Assembly (NCBI GenBank): GCA_013214945.1
Contig: JABSRT010000025.1
Location: 1-64,000, forward strand
DNA: 64,000 bases
Source of the DNA: Gammaproteobacteria bacterium
Lineage (GTDB): Bacteria > Pseudomonadota > Gammaproteobacteria > Enterobacterales > Psychrobiaceae
Direction of reading: 5' to 3'
Positions 50,313 through 59,880 of this stretch are shown here, piece after piece. The notes under the pieces are model-generated. The model was not told where the DNA came from and ran no database searches. It worked only from the letters and a program-made list of their open reading frames with translations. The stretch's first letter is position 1. Every line of letters starts with the position of its first letter. The translations under genes and the position numbers were made by a program.

Positions 50313-52823
50313 ATGAAGTTATTGATAAAAATGGAGTTTGGATTTTTGCAACATAAGCTATCGCGTATTTTCTTTTCTGCCATTGCCTCAATTTTGTTGG
50401 TGTTGTTTATTGTGGTGTATTGGTATTCAGTGCCATTAATCAATAAAGAGGTCTATCACAGTGAATTAAACGCCAGTCGGCTCGCCTTAAATAATGTGTA
50501 CGATTTGGCCAATCAAATGGGTCTTAACCTAACAGCTTATCGACAAGAGGCGCTGGCGGGTCATCAACGAAACTTGGTTACTGCTATCGAGTTAACGGTT
50601 GCCTACATTGACAATATTGTTGCCCAAGGCCGCCAAGATAATTTAACCGAACAAGCAGCGCTTGAGAAAGCCTATCAAGGGCTACGAAAGTTTAAATACG
50701 GCAAAGAGAATTACATTTGGATTGCTAACGCTCAAGCGATTATTTTATCTCACCCCGATCCCCAATTTCATCAGCTTGACGCGTCAAACTTAACCGATAG
50801 TCAGGGCGATCTCGTGATCCCAACCGTGATTAAGCAAGTACTCACCGAGGGAGACGGCTTTTACCGTTATCCATGGCAACGCTTAGGTGAGCAGGGCGAG
50901 GGTGAAAAGCTGTCTTATATGCGCTATTTACCCCAATGGAATATTTTTGTCGGCACCGGCATTTATATTGACGATATTGAACAAGAAGTTAGCTTGCGCC
51001 GGGCTCAGGCTATTAATGAATTACGCCAGACCATCGAACAAATAGTGATTGCCAAAACGGGCTATTTATTTATTTTTGATCAGCAAGGCAATATGTTGAT
51101 CCACCCCAATGCCAACATTAACGACACCAATGCGTTAACGCTTAAAGATCCGCTAACGAATCAGTCGATACTGCAAGAGTTAATTGATGTCGCCGACACG
51201 GAAAATGAACTGATTTATCAGTGGGATCGACCAACCGATCCAGACAACTATAGCCATAATAAACTGTCGTTAGTTCGCTATTTAGAAGGGTTGGGTTGGT
51301 ATATCTGCTCTTCCGTGTATGTCGATGAACTACAACGTAGTGGTGAAGTGTTAAGTCAACGAATTTTAATCATCGGTTTAAGCGCCTTAGTTTTTGCGAT
51401 TGTACTCGCCTTTGTGTTTTCTAAATGGATCACCCGGCCAATCAGTCGGCTAGCCGCGGTGGCAAAGCTAGTCAGTCAGGGCGACTTAACGCTGACGAGT
51501 GGCATAACCAGAACAGATGAACTTGGTGTATTAGCGAATGCCTTTGACGACATGGTGGGTCAGTTGCGCACCAATATCAGCGATCTTGACTCTAAAGTCG
51601 CCATTAGGACTCAAGCATTGGCCAAAACTAATAGTCAGCTGCATCAGGTAATGGAGCAAAGCTTGCAGGCGCAGCAACAGCTGCATCAAGCACAACGAAT
51701 CAATGCCGTTGGCCAATTAGCGGGTGGTTTGGCGCATGATTTCAATAATATATTAACCATTATCATTGGCAATTTACTGCTGGCACAACAACGTTTCGAC
51801 ATTGATCCAACAGTTAATAAGCACCTTAAACCTGCCATTAAGGCAGCGCGGCGCGGCAGTGACATAACCAATCGTTTATTGGCATTCTCGCGCCGTCAGT
51901 CTCTTTGCCCTAAATCGATTGAAGTGAACAAGCTGGTGGCCGAAACGGTTGAGTTATTGGCAAGTTCATTGCCTAGCACTATCACGCTTCAAACTGAGTT
52001 TAGCCGGGAAGACTTAGCCCTGTATATTGATGACAGTCAATTACAAAACTGTTTAATAAACTTAGTGTTAAATGCTAAAGATGCGATGGGCAAGGCTGGT
52101 GAAATTACAATACAGATTAGGCAAAGACAAGTCATCAACCAAGTCGATGGCGATTTCCAACCTTGGGATCAAAACGTAATTGGCGGCAGTTATGTCGAAT
52201 TTAATATTTTAGATAACGGCCGTGGTTTTTCTGCTGAGGGCATTATCACCGCATTTGAGCCCTTTTTTACCAGCAAACCTGTGGGGCAGGGATCGGGTCT
52301 CGGTTTGAGCATGGTGTTTGGTTTTATTAAACAATCTCAAGGTTATATTAAACTGGGTAACCGAGCTGAGGGCGGCGCTATTGTGTCGTTTTTATTGCCA
52401 TTGCTTGCTAGCCCCCTGTTATTAGCTGACAGTTCAAACAATCAGAAACCACAAATTAAGGCTGATTTTAGCGACCAATTAATTTTATTAGTTGAAGACA
52501 ATGATGACGTCAGAGCCGTGGTGCGAGAACAGCTACTGTCTTTTGGTTTTAACGTCATCGAGGCGCAAGACAGTGATGAGGCCGAGCAACTGATTGCCAG
52601 TGTCAGTGGTATTGATGCGATGGTGTCAGATATCAGCATGCCAGGCGCGAAGAATGGCTTTGAACTGGCAAACTTAATCAAGCAAAGCTCAGAAAACACT
52701 AGGGTTGTGTTAATGAGTGGCTATGCTTATGATGAAAAAACTAACGAACAAGATCCTAAAATAAGCATCTTACGTAAGCCTTTTAGCGGGGAAGAGTTAA
52801 GAGCCGCATTAGAAAAACAATAA
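50313..52823 (+). CDS. Cache-domain hybrid sensor histidine kinase
   Basis: An 836-residue sensor. The membrane helix is at about 18-40, with a periplasmic part holding two Cache-like units (GKENYIWIANAQAIILSHPDP, then AKTGYLFIFDQQGNMLIHPN), a second helix near 350-372, HAMP (ITRPISRLAAVAKLVSQGDLTL), a coiled segment, H-box GGLAHDFNNILTIIIGN, an ATPase domain with DNGRGFSAEG and GSGLGLSMVFGF, and a C-terminal receiver (LLVEDNDDVRAVVREQL, Asp in AMVSDISMPG). Cache domains usually bind small acids or amino acids. A response regulator gene follows after 110 bases. Confidence 0.92.
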   Translation: MKLLIKMEFGFLQHKLSRIFFSAIASILLVLFIVVYWYSVPLINKEVYHSELNASRLALNNVYDLANQMGLNLTAYRQEALAGHQRNLVTAIELTVAYIDNIVAQGRQDNLTEQAALEKAYQGLRKFKYGKENYIWIANAQAIILSHPDPQFHQLDASNLTDSQGDLVIPTVIKQVLTEGDGFYRYPWQRLGEQGEGEKLSYMRYLPQWNIFVGTGIYIDDIEQEVSLRRAQAINELRQTIEQIVIAKTGYLFIFDQQGNMLIHPNANINDTNALTLKDPLTNQSILQELIDVADTENELIYQWDRPTDPDNYSHNKLSLVRYLEGLGWYICSSVYVDELQRSGEVLSQRILIIGLSALVFAIVLAFVFSKWITRPISRLAAVAKLVSQGDLTLTSGITRTDELGVLANAFDDMVGQLRTNISDLDSKVAIRTQALAKTNSQLHQVMEQSLQAQQQLHQAQRINAVGQLAGGLAHDFNNILTIIIGNLLLAQQRFDIDPTVNKHLKPAIKAARRGSDITNRLLAFSRRQSLCPKSIEVNKLVAETVELLASSLPSTITLQTEFSREDLALYIDDSQLQNCLINLVLNAKDAMGKAGEITIQIRQRQVINQVDGDFQPWDQNVIGGSYVEFNILDNGRGFSAEGIITAFEPFFTSKPVGQGSGLGLSMVFGFIKQSQGYIKLGNRAEGGAIVSFLLPLLASPLLLADSSNNQKPQIKADFSDQLILLVEDNDDVRAVVREQLLSFGFNVIEAQDSDEAEQLIASVSGIDAMVSDISMPGAKNGFELANLIKQSSENTRVVLMSGYAYDEKTNEQDPKISILRKPFSGEELRAALEKQ

Positions 52824-52933
52824 TAATAACAAATGCATTAATAAAAGGGGCATTTTCGACGCGCTAACTCGTTTATCAGCGTTAAAAAATGATCACTCAA
52901 TGAATGCAATTTGTATAACAGGCGATACTTGCA

Positions 52934-53638
52934 GTGAAAACTAGACCATTAATTTACGTCATTGACGACGAAACCGACATTTGCAACCTAGTTTGTGAAG
53001 CACTCGAACGTTACAATTTTGATACTCGATCATTCAATACTGGCACCGAGGCCTTAAGCGCGATCAACAATGCTTGTCCTTCTTTGTGTATTATCGATTT
53101 AGGTTTACCTGATATGGACGGTCTAACGCTTGTCAAAGAGTTGTTTGACGATAAAAAAATAGGTGTAATCATCTTGTCAGGGCGCAACAGCCTGCCCGAT
53201 AAGGTGTTAGGTTTAGAGCTTGGTGCCGATGATTATCTTGGTAAGCCATTTGACCCCCGCGAATTAGTGGCGCGGGTTAAAAGTATTATTCGTCGCCTTG
53301 AAGTCAGTAAGGCTGAGCAGGTAACCAGCGACAAAATTGCAAGCTTTGGTCGTTGGACCTTTGAACCCTCAACGCTGACCTTGAGCGAGCTCAGTGGCCA
53401 TTCTCAGATGTTAAGCGCCGCAGAGGCACAAATGTTAATGATTTTTCTAAATGCACCTCAGCAAATATTATCGCGAGAACGTTTATTGAGTGACGATGTG
53501 AGCTCGTTCGACCGCAGCATTGATGTGCGGATGTCGCGGCTAAGAAAAAAGATAGAACAAGATGATACCAACGCCCGAATTATCAAAACTGTTTATGGCG
53601 CTGGTTATCTATTTACCCTTGATGTGCAATGGCGCTAG
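52934..53638 (+). CDS. OmpR-family response regulator
   Basis: A 234-residue regulator: receiver domain (YVIDDETDIC, Asp in LCIIDLGLPD, Lys in YLGKPFD) and winged-helix output (LSAAEAQMLMIFLNAPQQILSRERL, then SIDVRMSRLRKKIEQ and VYGAGYLF). It probably takes phosphate from the hybrid kinase upstream. The start is a GTG. Its stop lies 7 bases from the convergent DcuR-like gene's stop, with no terminator between. Confidence 0.9.
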   Translation: MKTRPLIYVIDDETDICNLVCEALERYNFDTRSFNTGTEALSAINNACPSLCIIDLGLPDMDGLTLVKELFDDKKIGVIILSGRNSLPDKVLGLELGADDYLGKPFDPRELVARVKSIIRRLEVSKAEQVTSDKIASFGRWTFEPSTLTLSELSGHSQMLSAAEAQMLMIFLNAPQQILSRERLLSDDVSSFDRSIDVRMSRLRKKIEQDDTNARIIKTVYGAGYLFTLDVQWR

Positions 53639-53644
53639 CGGATC

Positions 53645-54334
53645 TTAACTTAAGACGTAATGGCGCTCTGGTCGGCCAACAGTGCCGTACTCAATGTCAG
53701 CCACCACTTCATTACTGGACAGCAAGAACTCTAAATAACGTCTGGCGGTGGTGCGGCTAGTCCCGATACACTCTGACATTGCTTCAGCAGTGTAAGGTGT
53801 ATTGGCGTTGTGTTTAAAGACCTGGCGTACTTTATCCAATGTAATAGTGTCGATGCCTTTTGGCGCGCTTGGCGGCTTGGCGGGTGTCTTGTCTGAGCTA
53901 TGAAATAATAAATCGAGATCTTCTTGTTCAAAGGCATCATTGCTGTCGAGTCGGTTACAATACTCGAGATAACGTTGCAGTGTTTGATCAAGTCGGCTAA
54001 AAGCGATTGGTTTTAAAATGTAATCAAATACCCCGTAAGAAATCGCTTTTTGAATTATCTCGACATCTTTGGCCGCCGTTAACATCACAATACTGATATT
54101 GACACCATTGCTTGCTTGGCGAATGTGCTTTATGACGTCAAGACCACTGCTGTCGGTCAAACTAATGTCTAAAAAGACTAATTCGGGGGAAAAGCAATCT
54201 AACAAATCTATTGCCTGACTGGCGGAGGCTGCAATGCCAACCACCTCAAAATTATCAATTTTACCGATGGTTTTAGCTAAAATATTCGCTATGCGGCTAT
54301 CATCTTCAACTATTAATACACTGCGTTCATTCAT
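53645..54334 (-). CDS. DcuR/CitB-family response regulator
   Basis: A 229-residue regulator with a receiver (SVLIVEDDSRIANILA, Asp in ELVFLDISLTDSSG, Lys in YILKPIAF) and a C-terminal helix-turn-helix of the CitB/DcuR kind (HNANTPYTAEAMSECIGTSRTTARRYLEFL). This family controls uptake of citrate or C4-dicarboxylates. It overlaps the cognate kinase gene by 4 bases and lies downstream of the tctCBA genes, so it probably controls that transporter. Confidence 0.9.
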   Translation of the reverse strand: MNERSVLIVEDDSRIANILAKTIGKIDNFEVVGIAASASQAIDLLDCFSPELVFLDISLTDSSGLDVIKHIRQASNGVNISIVMLTAAKDVEIIQKAISYGVFDYILKPIAFSRLDQTLQRYLEYCNRLDSNDAFEQEDLDLLFHSSDKTPAKPPSAPKGIDTITLDKVRQVFKHNANTPYTAEAMSECIGTSRTTARRYLEFLLSSNEVVADIEYGTVGRPERHYVLS

Positions 54335-55965
54335 TGGGTGTCTTCGCCAGATAAGTGTTTCGAATTCATTTTAGGGATATAAACGGTCATTATCATACCA
54401 CCAGTTTTCGCTTTAGCAATCGACAACGAACCGCCTATTTGTTTGAGACAGTTTTTGACCAAGTACATACCAATACCGTGTCCTGGGTCAGTTTTGGTCG
54501 TTTGGCCTAAAGCAAATATGTCTTGTATTTGCTGATCATTAATACCATTACCGGAGTCTTCAATTTCAAAAATTAAATCCGGACCAATATCTGTCATCGA
54601 CAACAGCACCTTAGGCTCTTGTTTGGTATTGGCAATGCTGGCGTCAAAGGCATTTTCAAGCAGATTGCCCAAAATAGTAACGAGCTTTTCTCTGGGGATC
54701 CGCTTGGGTACTTCGGTTAAACCACTATCAGTATCGATGATAAATTTAATATTGCGCTCTTTGGCGACATCATATTTACCTAAAATTAACCCGGCGATAA
54801 TTGGGTCGGGCACGGTGCGAATTAAAAAAGCAATTAGTTGCTGATAACCTGAACTTTCGCTGGTAATAAGCTCAAGTGCTTCATCGACCGAACCAATTTG
54901 AATTAAACCGCCGATGGTATTGAGTTTATTAGAATATTCATGAGTTTGCACTCGTAACATGGTCGAAAATTGTTGCACTTGGGACAATTTCTGACTTAAT
55001 ACTTCAATGTCGTCCTTAAGCCTGAAAATAATGACGACGCCTTTATTAATACCGGCAATGATTAATGGCGTTTTGGCCATCAGCATGGTTTGTTGGTTGA
55101 CTTCGACCTCGATATCGCGCCACGACTGCAGTGAATCGCTACTAAATAGCGATTGATAATCGGGCAATAATTGCGCCAAAGTTGAGCCAACAATGTGTTC
55201 ATCATCGCTACTGCCTAACATCTTTAACGCACTGGGGTTAATACTGGTGACTCGGTCGTTCTCATTGGTCACGATAATGCCTTCGGGAATAGATTCTAAT
55301 ACCGCTTTGCGTTCGGTGTAAGTTCGGGCTATTTCTTCGGGTTCTAACCCAAAAATTTCATCACGATAACGTTTGGCAATGTACAGGGTTAACCAGGCAC
55401 CAGAAAAAATCACAAAGCCAAAAACATAAAAAAATGTATATTCGTATTTATCAACAATCAGGTCGATATCACTTTCAAGATAGCCGACAGAAATTAAACC
55501 GATGATCTTGCCGTCGCTAGATAATATCGGTGACTTGCCACGCAATGAAACACCGAGTGACCCCCGTGCTTTAGACGTATAAGACTGACCAAGCAATAAG
55601 GCCCTATCGTTGTCGCCGCCGATCATCTTTTTACCGATCTTGTTGGGATCAGGGTGAGAATATCGAATACCTTGACTGTCGCCAACCACAATAAACTTTG
55701 CATCAATCGCCGTGCGAATATTATCGACATATTGTTGCACCGAAGCACTGTCATGATTGAGCAGTCCGCGCTTTATCTCATGGCTATTGGCTAAAGACAA
55801 CGCGACCGAAAGTGCTTTCTGACCGATTTGCTGTTCTAAATTCTGTTGCAAGTAATAGATACTAAACAGGCCTAAGCCGGCAATTTGCAACACAATAACG
55901 CCGGAAGAAAAAAAGGCCAACTTATTGTGTAAACCCTGATTTTTAAAAGAGGTCAAAAATTTCAT
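54331..55965 (-). CDS. DcuS/CitA-family sensor histidine kinase
   Basis: A 544-residue sensor. Two membrane helices (about 17-40 and 180-200) bracket a periplasmic PAS-like sensor (NIRTAIDAKFIVVGDSQGIRYSHPDP), the fold used by CitA/DcuS to bind citrate or C4-dicarboxylates. A cytoplasmic PAS follows (AVLESIPEGIIVTNENDRVTSINPSALKMLG), then the kinase core with phospho-acceptor His in RVQTHEYSNKLNTIGGL and ATPase boxes LENAFDASIAN, EDSGNGI and GHGIGMYLVKNCL. A terminator at 56091 separates it from tctCBA, so it has its own promoter. Confidence 0.92.
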   Translation of the reverse strand: MKFLTSFKNQGLHNKLAFFSSGVIVLQIAGLGLFSIYYLQQNLEQQIGQKALSVALSLANSHEIKRGLLNHDSASVQQYVDNIRTAIDAKFIVVGDSQGIRYSHPDPNKIGKKMIGGDNDRALLLGQSYTSKARGSLGVSLRGKSPILSSDGKIIGLISVGYLESDIDLIVDKYEYTFFYVFGFVIFSGAWLTLYIAKRYRDEIFGLEPEEIARTYTERKAVLESIPEGIIVTNENDRVTSINPSALKMLGSSDDEHIVGSTLAQLLPDYQSLFSSDSLQSWRDIEVEVNQQTMLMAKTPLIIAGINKGVVIIFRLKDDIEVLSQKLSQVQQFSTMLRVQTHEYSNKLNTIGGLIQIGSVDEALELITSESSGYQQLIAFLIRTVPDPIIAGLILGKYDVAKERNIKFIIDTDSGLTEVPKRIPREKLVTILGNLLENAFDASIANTKQEPKVLLSMTDIGPDLIFEIEDSGNGINDQQIQDIFALGQTTKTDPGHGIGMYLVKNCLKQIGGSLSIAKAKTGGMIMTVYIPKMNSKHLSGEDTQ

Positions 55966-56090
55966 AACCTAGCCGTTAATTCCTGTATTGATATCAAAAT
56001 AAGAAGCCAGCTTATCACAACTGACTTTTCTCTGGTGTGGTGATGTTTTAAGGCCTTTTTAGCGACCAAAGTAACAAGTCATACAACAAC

Positions 56091-56128
56091 AAAAGCAACA
56101 TAGAAGTAAACTTCTATGTTGCTTTTTT
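56091..56128. terminator. Bidirectional-type intrinsic terminator
   Basis: AAAAGCAACATAGAAG pairs perfectly with CTTCTATGTTGCTTTT around TAAA, with A and T runs on either side. It lies 3' of tctA and 5' of the DcuS-like gene on the minus strand. Confidence 0.9.
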
Positions 56129-56143
56129 AGTGAACTATTTTAC

Positions 56144-56170
56144 GCCGAACTTGAGCAATTCAAGTTCGGC
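56144..56170. repeat. Second hairpin downstream of tctA
   Basis: GCCGAACTTGA (56144-56154) and TCAAGTTCGGC (56160-56170) form a perfect 11-bp stem with a 5-base loop between the tandem repeats and the terminator. It may add to 3'-end protection of the tct mRNA. Confidence 0.6.
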
Positions 56171-56212
56171 TTAATATGCACGATAACTTATGGCTAAAGT
56201 ACAGGACTATAA

Positions 56213-56310
56213 TTCAGAGCTGTAGTTCAGAGCTGTAGTTCAGAGCTGTAGTTCAGAGCTGTAGTTCAGAGCTAAAGCTCAGAGCTAAAGTTCAAGGTTA
56301 AAGTTCAGCT
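56213..56310. repeat. 13-bp tandem repeats at the 3' end of tctA
   Basis: About seven and a half units of 13 bases: four copies of TTCAGAGCTGTAG from 56213, then variants ending CTAAAG, AAGGTTAAAG and TTCAGCT. The array begins inside the last codons and stop of tctA (stop at 56298-56300) and extends into the 3' untranslated stretch. It looks like slippage expansion of the gene's own 3' end. Confidence 0.85.
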
Positions 56311-57827
56311 ACCTGAGGTTGTGCACCTTGTTTATTGTCCTTTTTAAAGGCAGCCCGCAATGGCATTATTAGTACTAACACGGTCAGAATTAAAATGGTG
56401 AGGGTAATAGGTCGTTCCCACATAAATGATATTGAACCATCAAATAAGGTTAAAGAACGGCGCAAGTTCTGCTCTAGCATACCGCCTAGAATGAAACCAA
56501 GGATCAGTGGTGACATGCTAAAGTCGAGTAAACGTAGACCAATCGCAATCACAGCAAACCCAGCCATCATCACAATGTCAAAGGTATTAAACGATACTAG
56601 GTATACCCCAATTAGTGAGAAGAACAAGATCAAGACCGTTAATAGTTGCTTAGGCAAGGTTAACGCGCGGGCAATATATGGAATTAACGGTAAGTTAATG
56701 ATTAACAACACGACGTTACCGACATACATTGAAACGATAACTGACCAGAAAACCTCAGGATTATCAATTAATAATCTAGGCCCAGGTTGAATACCATAAG
56801 CCATTAACGCGCCTAGCATTACTGCCGTGGTACCTGACCCTGGAATACCCAAAGTTAATAGTGGTACAAATGAACCACTACAAGCTGCATTATTAGCGGT
56901 TTCTGGTGCAGCAAGACCACGTAAACTGCCTTTACCAAAGTTAAGTTTTTCTTTAGCTGAAGCAAGATTACGTTCCATGCCGTAGGCCAAGAAAGAAGCG
57001 ATAGTTGCGCCAGCACCCGGTAAAACACCCACAAAGAACCCTAAGACAGATGAACGACCAATGGTTGGGATCACGTCTTTAATTTCTTCTTTAGTTAACT
57101 TTAAACTGCCAACCTCAGGAGTGGCTTGCTTCATGGTATCTTGATCTTTATTCTTACGAATAATCGACATTAACGCTTCAGATAACGCAAACATCGACAT
57201 CGCAATTAACAAGAAACTAATACCGTCAAGTAAATCAATTTTACCGAAGGTGAAACGTTCAACTCCCGACGCTTGATCGGTACCGACGGTCGATAACATT
57301 AAACCAAACAACGTCATCATAATCGACTTTAAGAAACTGCCTTTGCTTGAGAACGCGGCAATGGCGGTTAAACCAAGCAGTAACAGCGCAAAATAATCTG
57401 GCGACTGAAAACTCAACGACACGCTTGCGAGCGCCGGTGCGGCAATTAATAAAAATACTGCTGCAATGCTGCCACCACAAAATGACGAATAAGCGGCTAA
57501 CGCTAATGCTTTACCTGCTTGTCCCTTTAGGGCCATTGGGTAGCCGTCAAACGAAGTTGCTACAGTGCCAGCGACACCAGGTGCATTAATTAAGATTGAC
57601 GAAGTCGACCCGCCAAAAATAGCACCGTAGTAAACACCGGCCATTAAGATCATGCCAGATGACGGATCAATGCCATAGGTAATAGGGATCATTAGGGCAA
57701 TGGCCGTAATTGGACCTAAGCCGGGTAACATCCCGATAAAGGTACCGACAAAACAGCCAAAGATAACAAATAAGATATTCTGCATCGACAATGCAGTTTC
57801 TAATCCAAGTAATAGACCTTCACTCAT
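56298..57827 (-). CDS. tctA: Tripartite tricarboxylate transporter, large membrane subunit TctA
   Basis: A 509-residue inner-membrane permease with about 11-12 helices. Family motifs are VGTFIGMLPGLGPITAIALMIPITYG, GAIFGGSTSSILINAPGVAGTVAT and GVLPGAGATIASFLAYG, with the conserved APETANNAACSGSFVPLLTLGIPGSGTTAVMLGAL region. With TctB and the periplasmic binder TctC it imports citrate or another (di/tri)carboxylate using an ion gradient. The ATG has GGAGT 8 bases upstream and lies 4 bases after the tctB stop. Confidence 0.95.
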   Translation of the reverse strand: MSEGLLLGLETALSMQNILFVIFGCFVGTFIGMLPGLGPITAIALMIPITYGIDPSSGMILMAGVYYGAIFGGSTSSILINAPGVAGTVATSFDGYPMALKGQAGKALALAAYSSFCGGSIAAVFLLIAAPALASVSLSFQSPDYFALLLLGLTAIAAFSSKGSFLKSIMMTLFGLMLSTVGTDQASGVERFTFGKIDLLDGISFLLIAMSMFALSEALMSIIRKNKDQDTMKQATPEVGSLKLTKEEIKDVIPTIGRSSVLGFFVGVLPGAGATIASFLAYGMERNLASAKEKLNFGKGSLRGLAAPETANNAACSGSFVPLLTLGIPGSGTTAVMLGALMAYGIQPGPRLLIDNPEVFWSVIVSMYVGNVVLLIINLPLIPYIARALTLPKQLLTVLILFFSLIGVYLVSFNTFDIVMMAGFAVIAIGLRLLDFSMSPLILGFILGGMLEQNLRRSLTLFDGSISFMWERPITLTILILTVLVLIMPLRAAFKKDNKQGAQPQVAEL

Positions 57828-57831
57828 GACA

Positions 57832-58326
57832 TTAACTCCAAAGATCGCCGGCAGAAAGGTAAATGCCTAACAGCTGAGTCATAATTGCCCAGAAGACAAT
57901 AACCACAGGTACTGAGGCAAAAAATAGTGTTTTGGGTTTTCGTTCGCCCAAAATAAGATAACCGATAATCAAAAAGCTAATGGTTGATAAAATAAAGCCT
58001 AAAAATTCTAAGGTTAGTGCGTAGTACAGCATTAATCCGATTAAAGCGGCACATTGGATCCAGCCCTTTTTATCGAAAAATACGGGGGCAGCTTGCTTTG
58101 CGGTGCTAGGCTGTTGACTGTTTTTGAGGTCTTCAATCACAGATAACAACAGGGCTAGTGCCGCAATGCCCATGCCTAAAATGGCATAGAGTTTTGGCAT
58201 AGATTGCGAAGTAAATACTTCGTATTCTTCACCAGGGTAGAGCGGGATTTGAAAGGCATAATAGCCATAACAGGTACTGAAGATAAAGAAAATCAGCGCG
58301 CCTATTTTGTCTTTGCTGATGGTCAT
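57832..58326 (-). CDS. tctB: Tripartite tricarboxylate transporter, small membrane subunit TctB
   Basis: A 164-residue inner-membrane protein with four hydrophobic helices and a family-like opening (KIGALIFFIFSTCYGYYAFQIPLYPGEEYEVFTSQSMPKLYAI). The start at 58326 is chosen because AAGGTGAT stands 4 bases before it; the frame runs 15 codons further upstream. It lies between tctC and tctA in one operon. Confidence 0.9.
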   Translation of the reverse strand: MTISKDKIGALIFFIFSTCYGYYAFQIPLYPGEEYEVFTSQSMPKLYAILGMGIAALALLLSVIEDLKNSQQPSTAKQAAPVFFDKKGWIQCAALIGLMLYYALTLEFLGFILSTISFLIIGYLILGERKPKTLFFASVPVVIVFWAIMTQLLGIYLSAGDLWS

Positions 58327-58449
58327 AAGATCACCTTTGTTTACATCTAAATACTGAGTCTGCGATGACATAATAGCTTTAACTTTCGTCAGTCATCGCA
58401 GGTTTATTGCTTGTTGCTTAGAACAATTTCTTAAAAAACGTTAGGTTAA

Positions 58450-59436
58450 CTATTTCTTTAAGAAACCAAGTTCACGCATTAGTTCGCCAATGATTAGCTC
58501 TTGATTTTCAAGGAACTTATAAAAGTCACCGTCTGGGTTATATAAATTTACCCAACCGTTACGTTCTTTAACTTCATGCCACTCTGGCGTTTCTTGTACA
58601 GCGCCAAGCAGTTGGGCATAAGCTTTAACTTTTTCGTTAGACATTGTTGGTGCAGCAAAAAATCCACGCCAGTTAGCAAAAACCACGTCATAACCCATTT
58701 CAGTTAAAGTCGGAACCGCTTTAATCGCGTTAAGACGTTCTGGAGAGGTAATGGCTAAAATGCGCACCTCACCACTGTTAGCCATTGCAAGGGCTTCACT
58801 AACACCGGTTGACAAAATAGCTGTTTCACCAGACAACAGACCGGCCATTGCTTTACCGCCGGCGTCATATGCGACGTAAACTAGACGCTTAGAGTCAGCA
58901 TCACCGGATTTTATCGCCATTGCAGCGACTAAATGATCTAAGCTACCGCGTGCTGAGCCGCCAGAAAATTTAACTTTACGTGGGTTTTCTTTGAAATCGC
59001 TTATCACTTCTTGCCATTTTGTATATTTTGAATCGGCACGTACTACAAATGCGCCGTAATCAGCAATGGTACCTGCAACAGGTTTCAAATCGCGAAATGA
59101 CTGCGGGAAAACCTTGGTTAATGAACGAACGACTATTGGAGTCGAGTTAACCATTAGGGTGTTAGTTTGTTTTGCTGCGGTTTCAATCATATAAGCAATG
59201 GCTTTACCGCCGCCGCCGCCAGACATGTTTTGATAAGAAGCTGTGGTGATTTTTCCAGATTTTAATAAGGCTTCACCAGTACCACGTGCAGTACCGTCCC
59301 AGCCGCCACCTGGACCTCCTGGGATCAGAAAGTGGATGGTGTTGGTGTCTATCGCTTCACTGGCAATAGCACTACCTGAACTAACGGTGACCACTGCGGC
59401 GGTCAAGATACTGGTTGCTAACTTTTTAATATTCAT
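58450..59436 (-). CDS. tctC: Tripartite tricarboxylate transporter, periplasmic binding protein TctC
   Basis: A 328-residue protein with a signal peptide (cleavage near SAIASEA, residue 26) and a Bug/TctC-type binding fold: IHFLIPGGPGGGWDGTAR, YQNMSGGGGGKAIAYMI, KPVAGTIADYGAFVVRADS, FSGGSARGSLDHLVAA and VPTLTEMGYDVVFANWRGFFA. It captures the carboxylate for the TctAB permease. It is the first gene of the tctCBA operon; a palindrome at 59493 is a likely control site. The rest of the 444-base upstream gap (59437-59880) holds only short inverted repeats. Confidence 0.95.
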   Translation of the reverse strand: MNIKKLATSILTAAVVTVSSGSAIASEAIDTNTIHFLIPGGPGGGWDGTARGTGEALLKSGKITTASYQNMSGGGGGKAIAYMIETAAKQTNTLMVNSTPIVVRSLTKVFPQSFRDLKPVAGTIADYGAFVVRADSKYTKWQEVISDFKENPRKVKFSGGSARGSLDHLVAAMAIKSGDADSKRLVYVAYDAGGKAMAGLLSGETAILSTGVSEALAMANSGEVRILAITSPERLNAIKAVPTLTEMGYDVVFANWRGFFAAPTMSNEKVKAYAQLLGAVQETPEWHEVKERNGWVNLYNPDGDFYKFLENQELIIGELMRELGFLKK

Positions 59437-59492
59437 TTTGCAGGCTCCACATGTGCCAATTTAAGACACACAATGTTGTTATTTTAATTAAT

Positions 59493-59515
59493 CCAACAAA
59501 TGTTAAATTTGTTGG
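59493..59515. promoter_or_regulatory. Operator candidate upstream of tctC
   Basis: CCAACAAAT-GTTAA-ATTTGTTGG, a perfect 9-base inverted repeat with a 5-base centre, 57 bases upstream of the tctC start. It may be the binding site of the DcuR-like regulator encoded at 53645. Confidence 0.5.
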
Positions 59516-59748
59516 TTGTGGTTTTTTTTGCATTGCCAACATTAAATGAAATAACTTTTGAGTAAACAATGGGTGAATAATGGGTATTAACAAGTTTAAA
59601 ACAATTAAACACATAAAGTTTACAGCCTGGTGACATGCTGGGTGGGGTAGTTGGGTAGAGTAGTAGTCGAGGTGGTTAACTGACGACATTAACAGGGGTC
59701 GTTGGTATGAGCGTTAAAAGCAGGGCGGTCGTATATGGACAACCCTGC

Positions 59749-59783
59749 TGTAGCCAAAAATGTAGGTGCGAGTATTGGCTACA
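59749..59783. repeat. Inverted repeat 3' of the phospholipase gene
   Basis: TGTAGCCAA (59749-59757) and TTGGCTACA (59775-59783) form a 9-bp stem; AGCAGGG (59719-59725) and CCCTGCT (59743-59749) form another beside it. They sit 100-160 bases beyond the pldA stop on the minus strand and could end that transcript. Confidence 0.4.
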
Positions 59784-59880
59784 TATGTGAATGTTTGTGT
59801 TAACTATTTGTTCTTACAGCGGCTCTTGAGTGCCAGCGACGAATGTAAGCTTTAACTGTAAATGCTGATTAGATGCCTAA

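Noticed and set aside
56213-56310. CRISPR array
   Set aside because: Units are 13 bases, directly adjacent with no spacers, and no cas genes are present.
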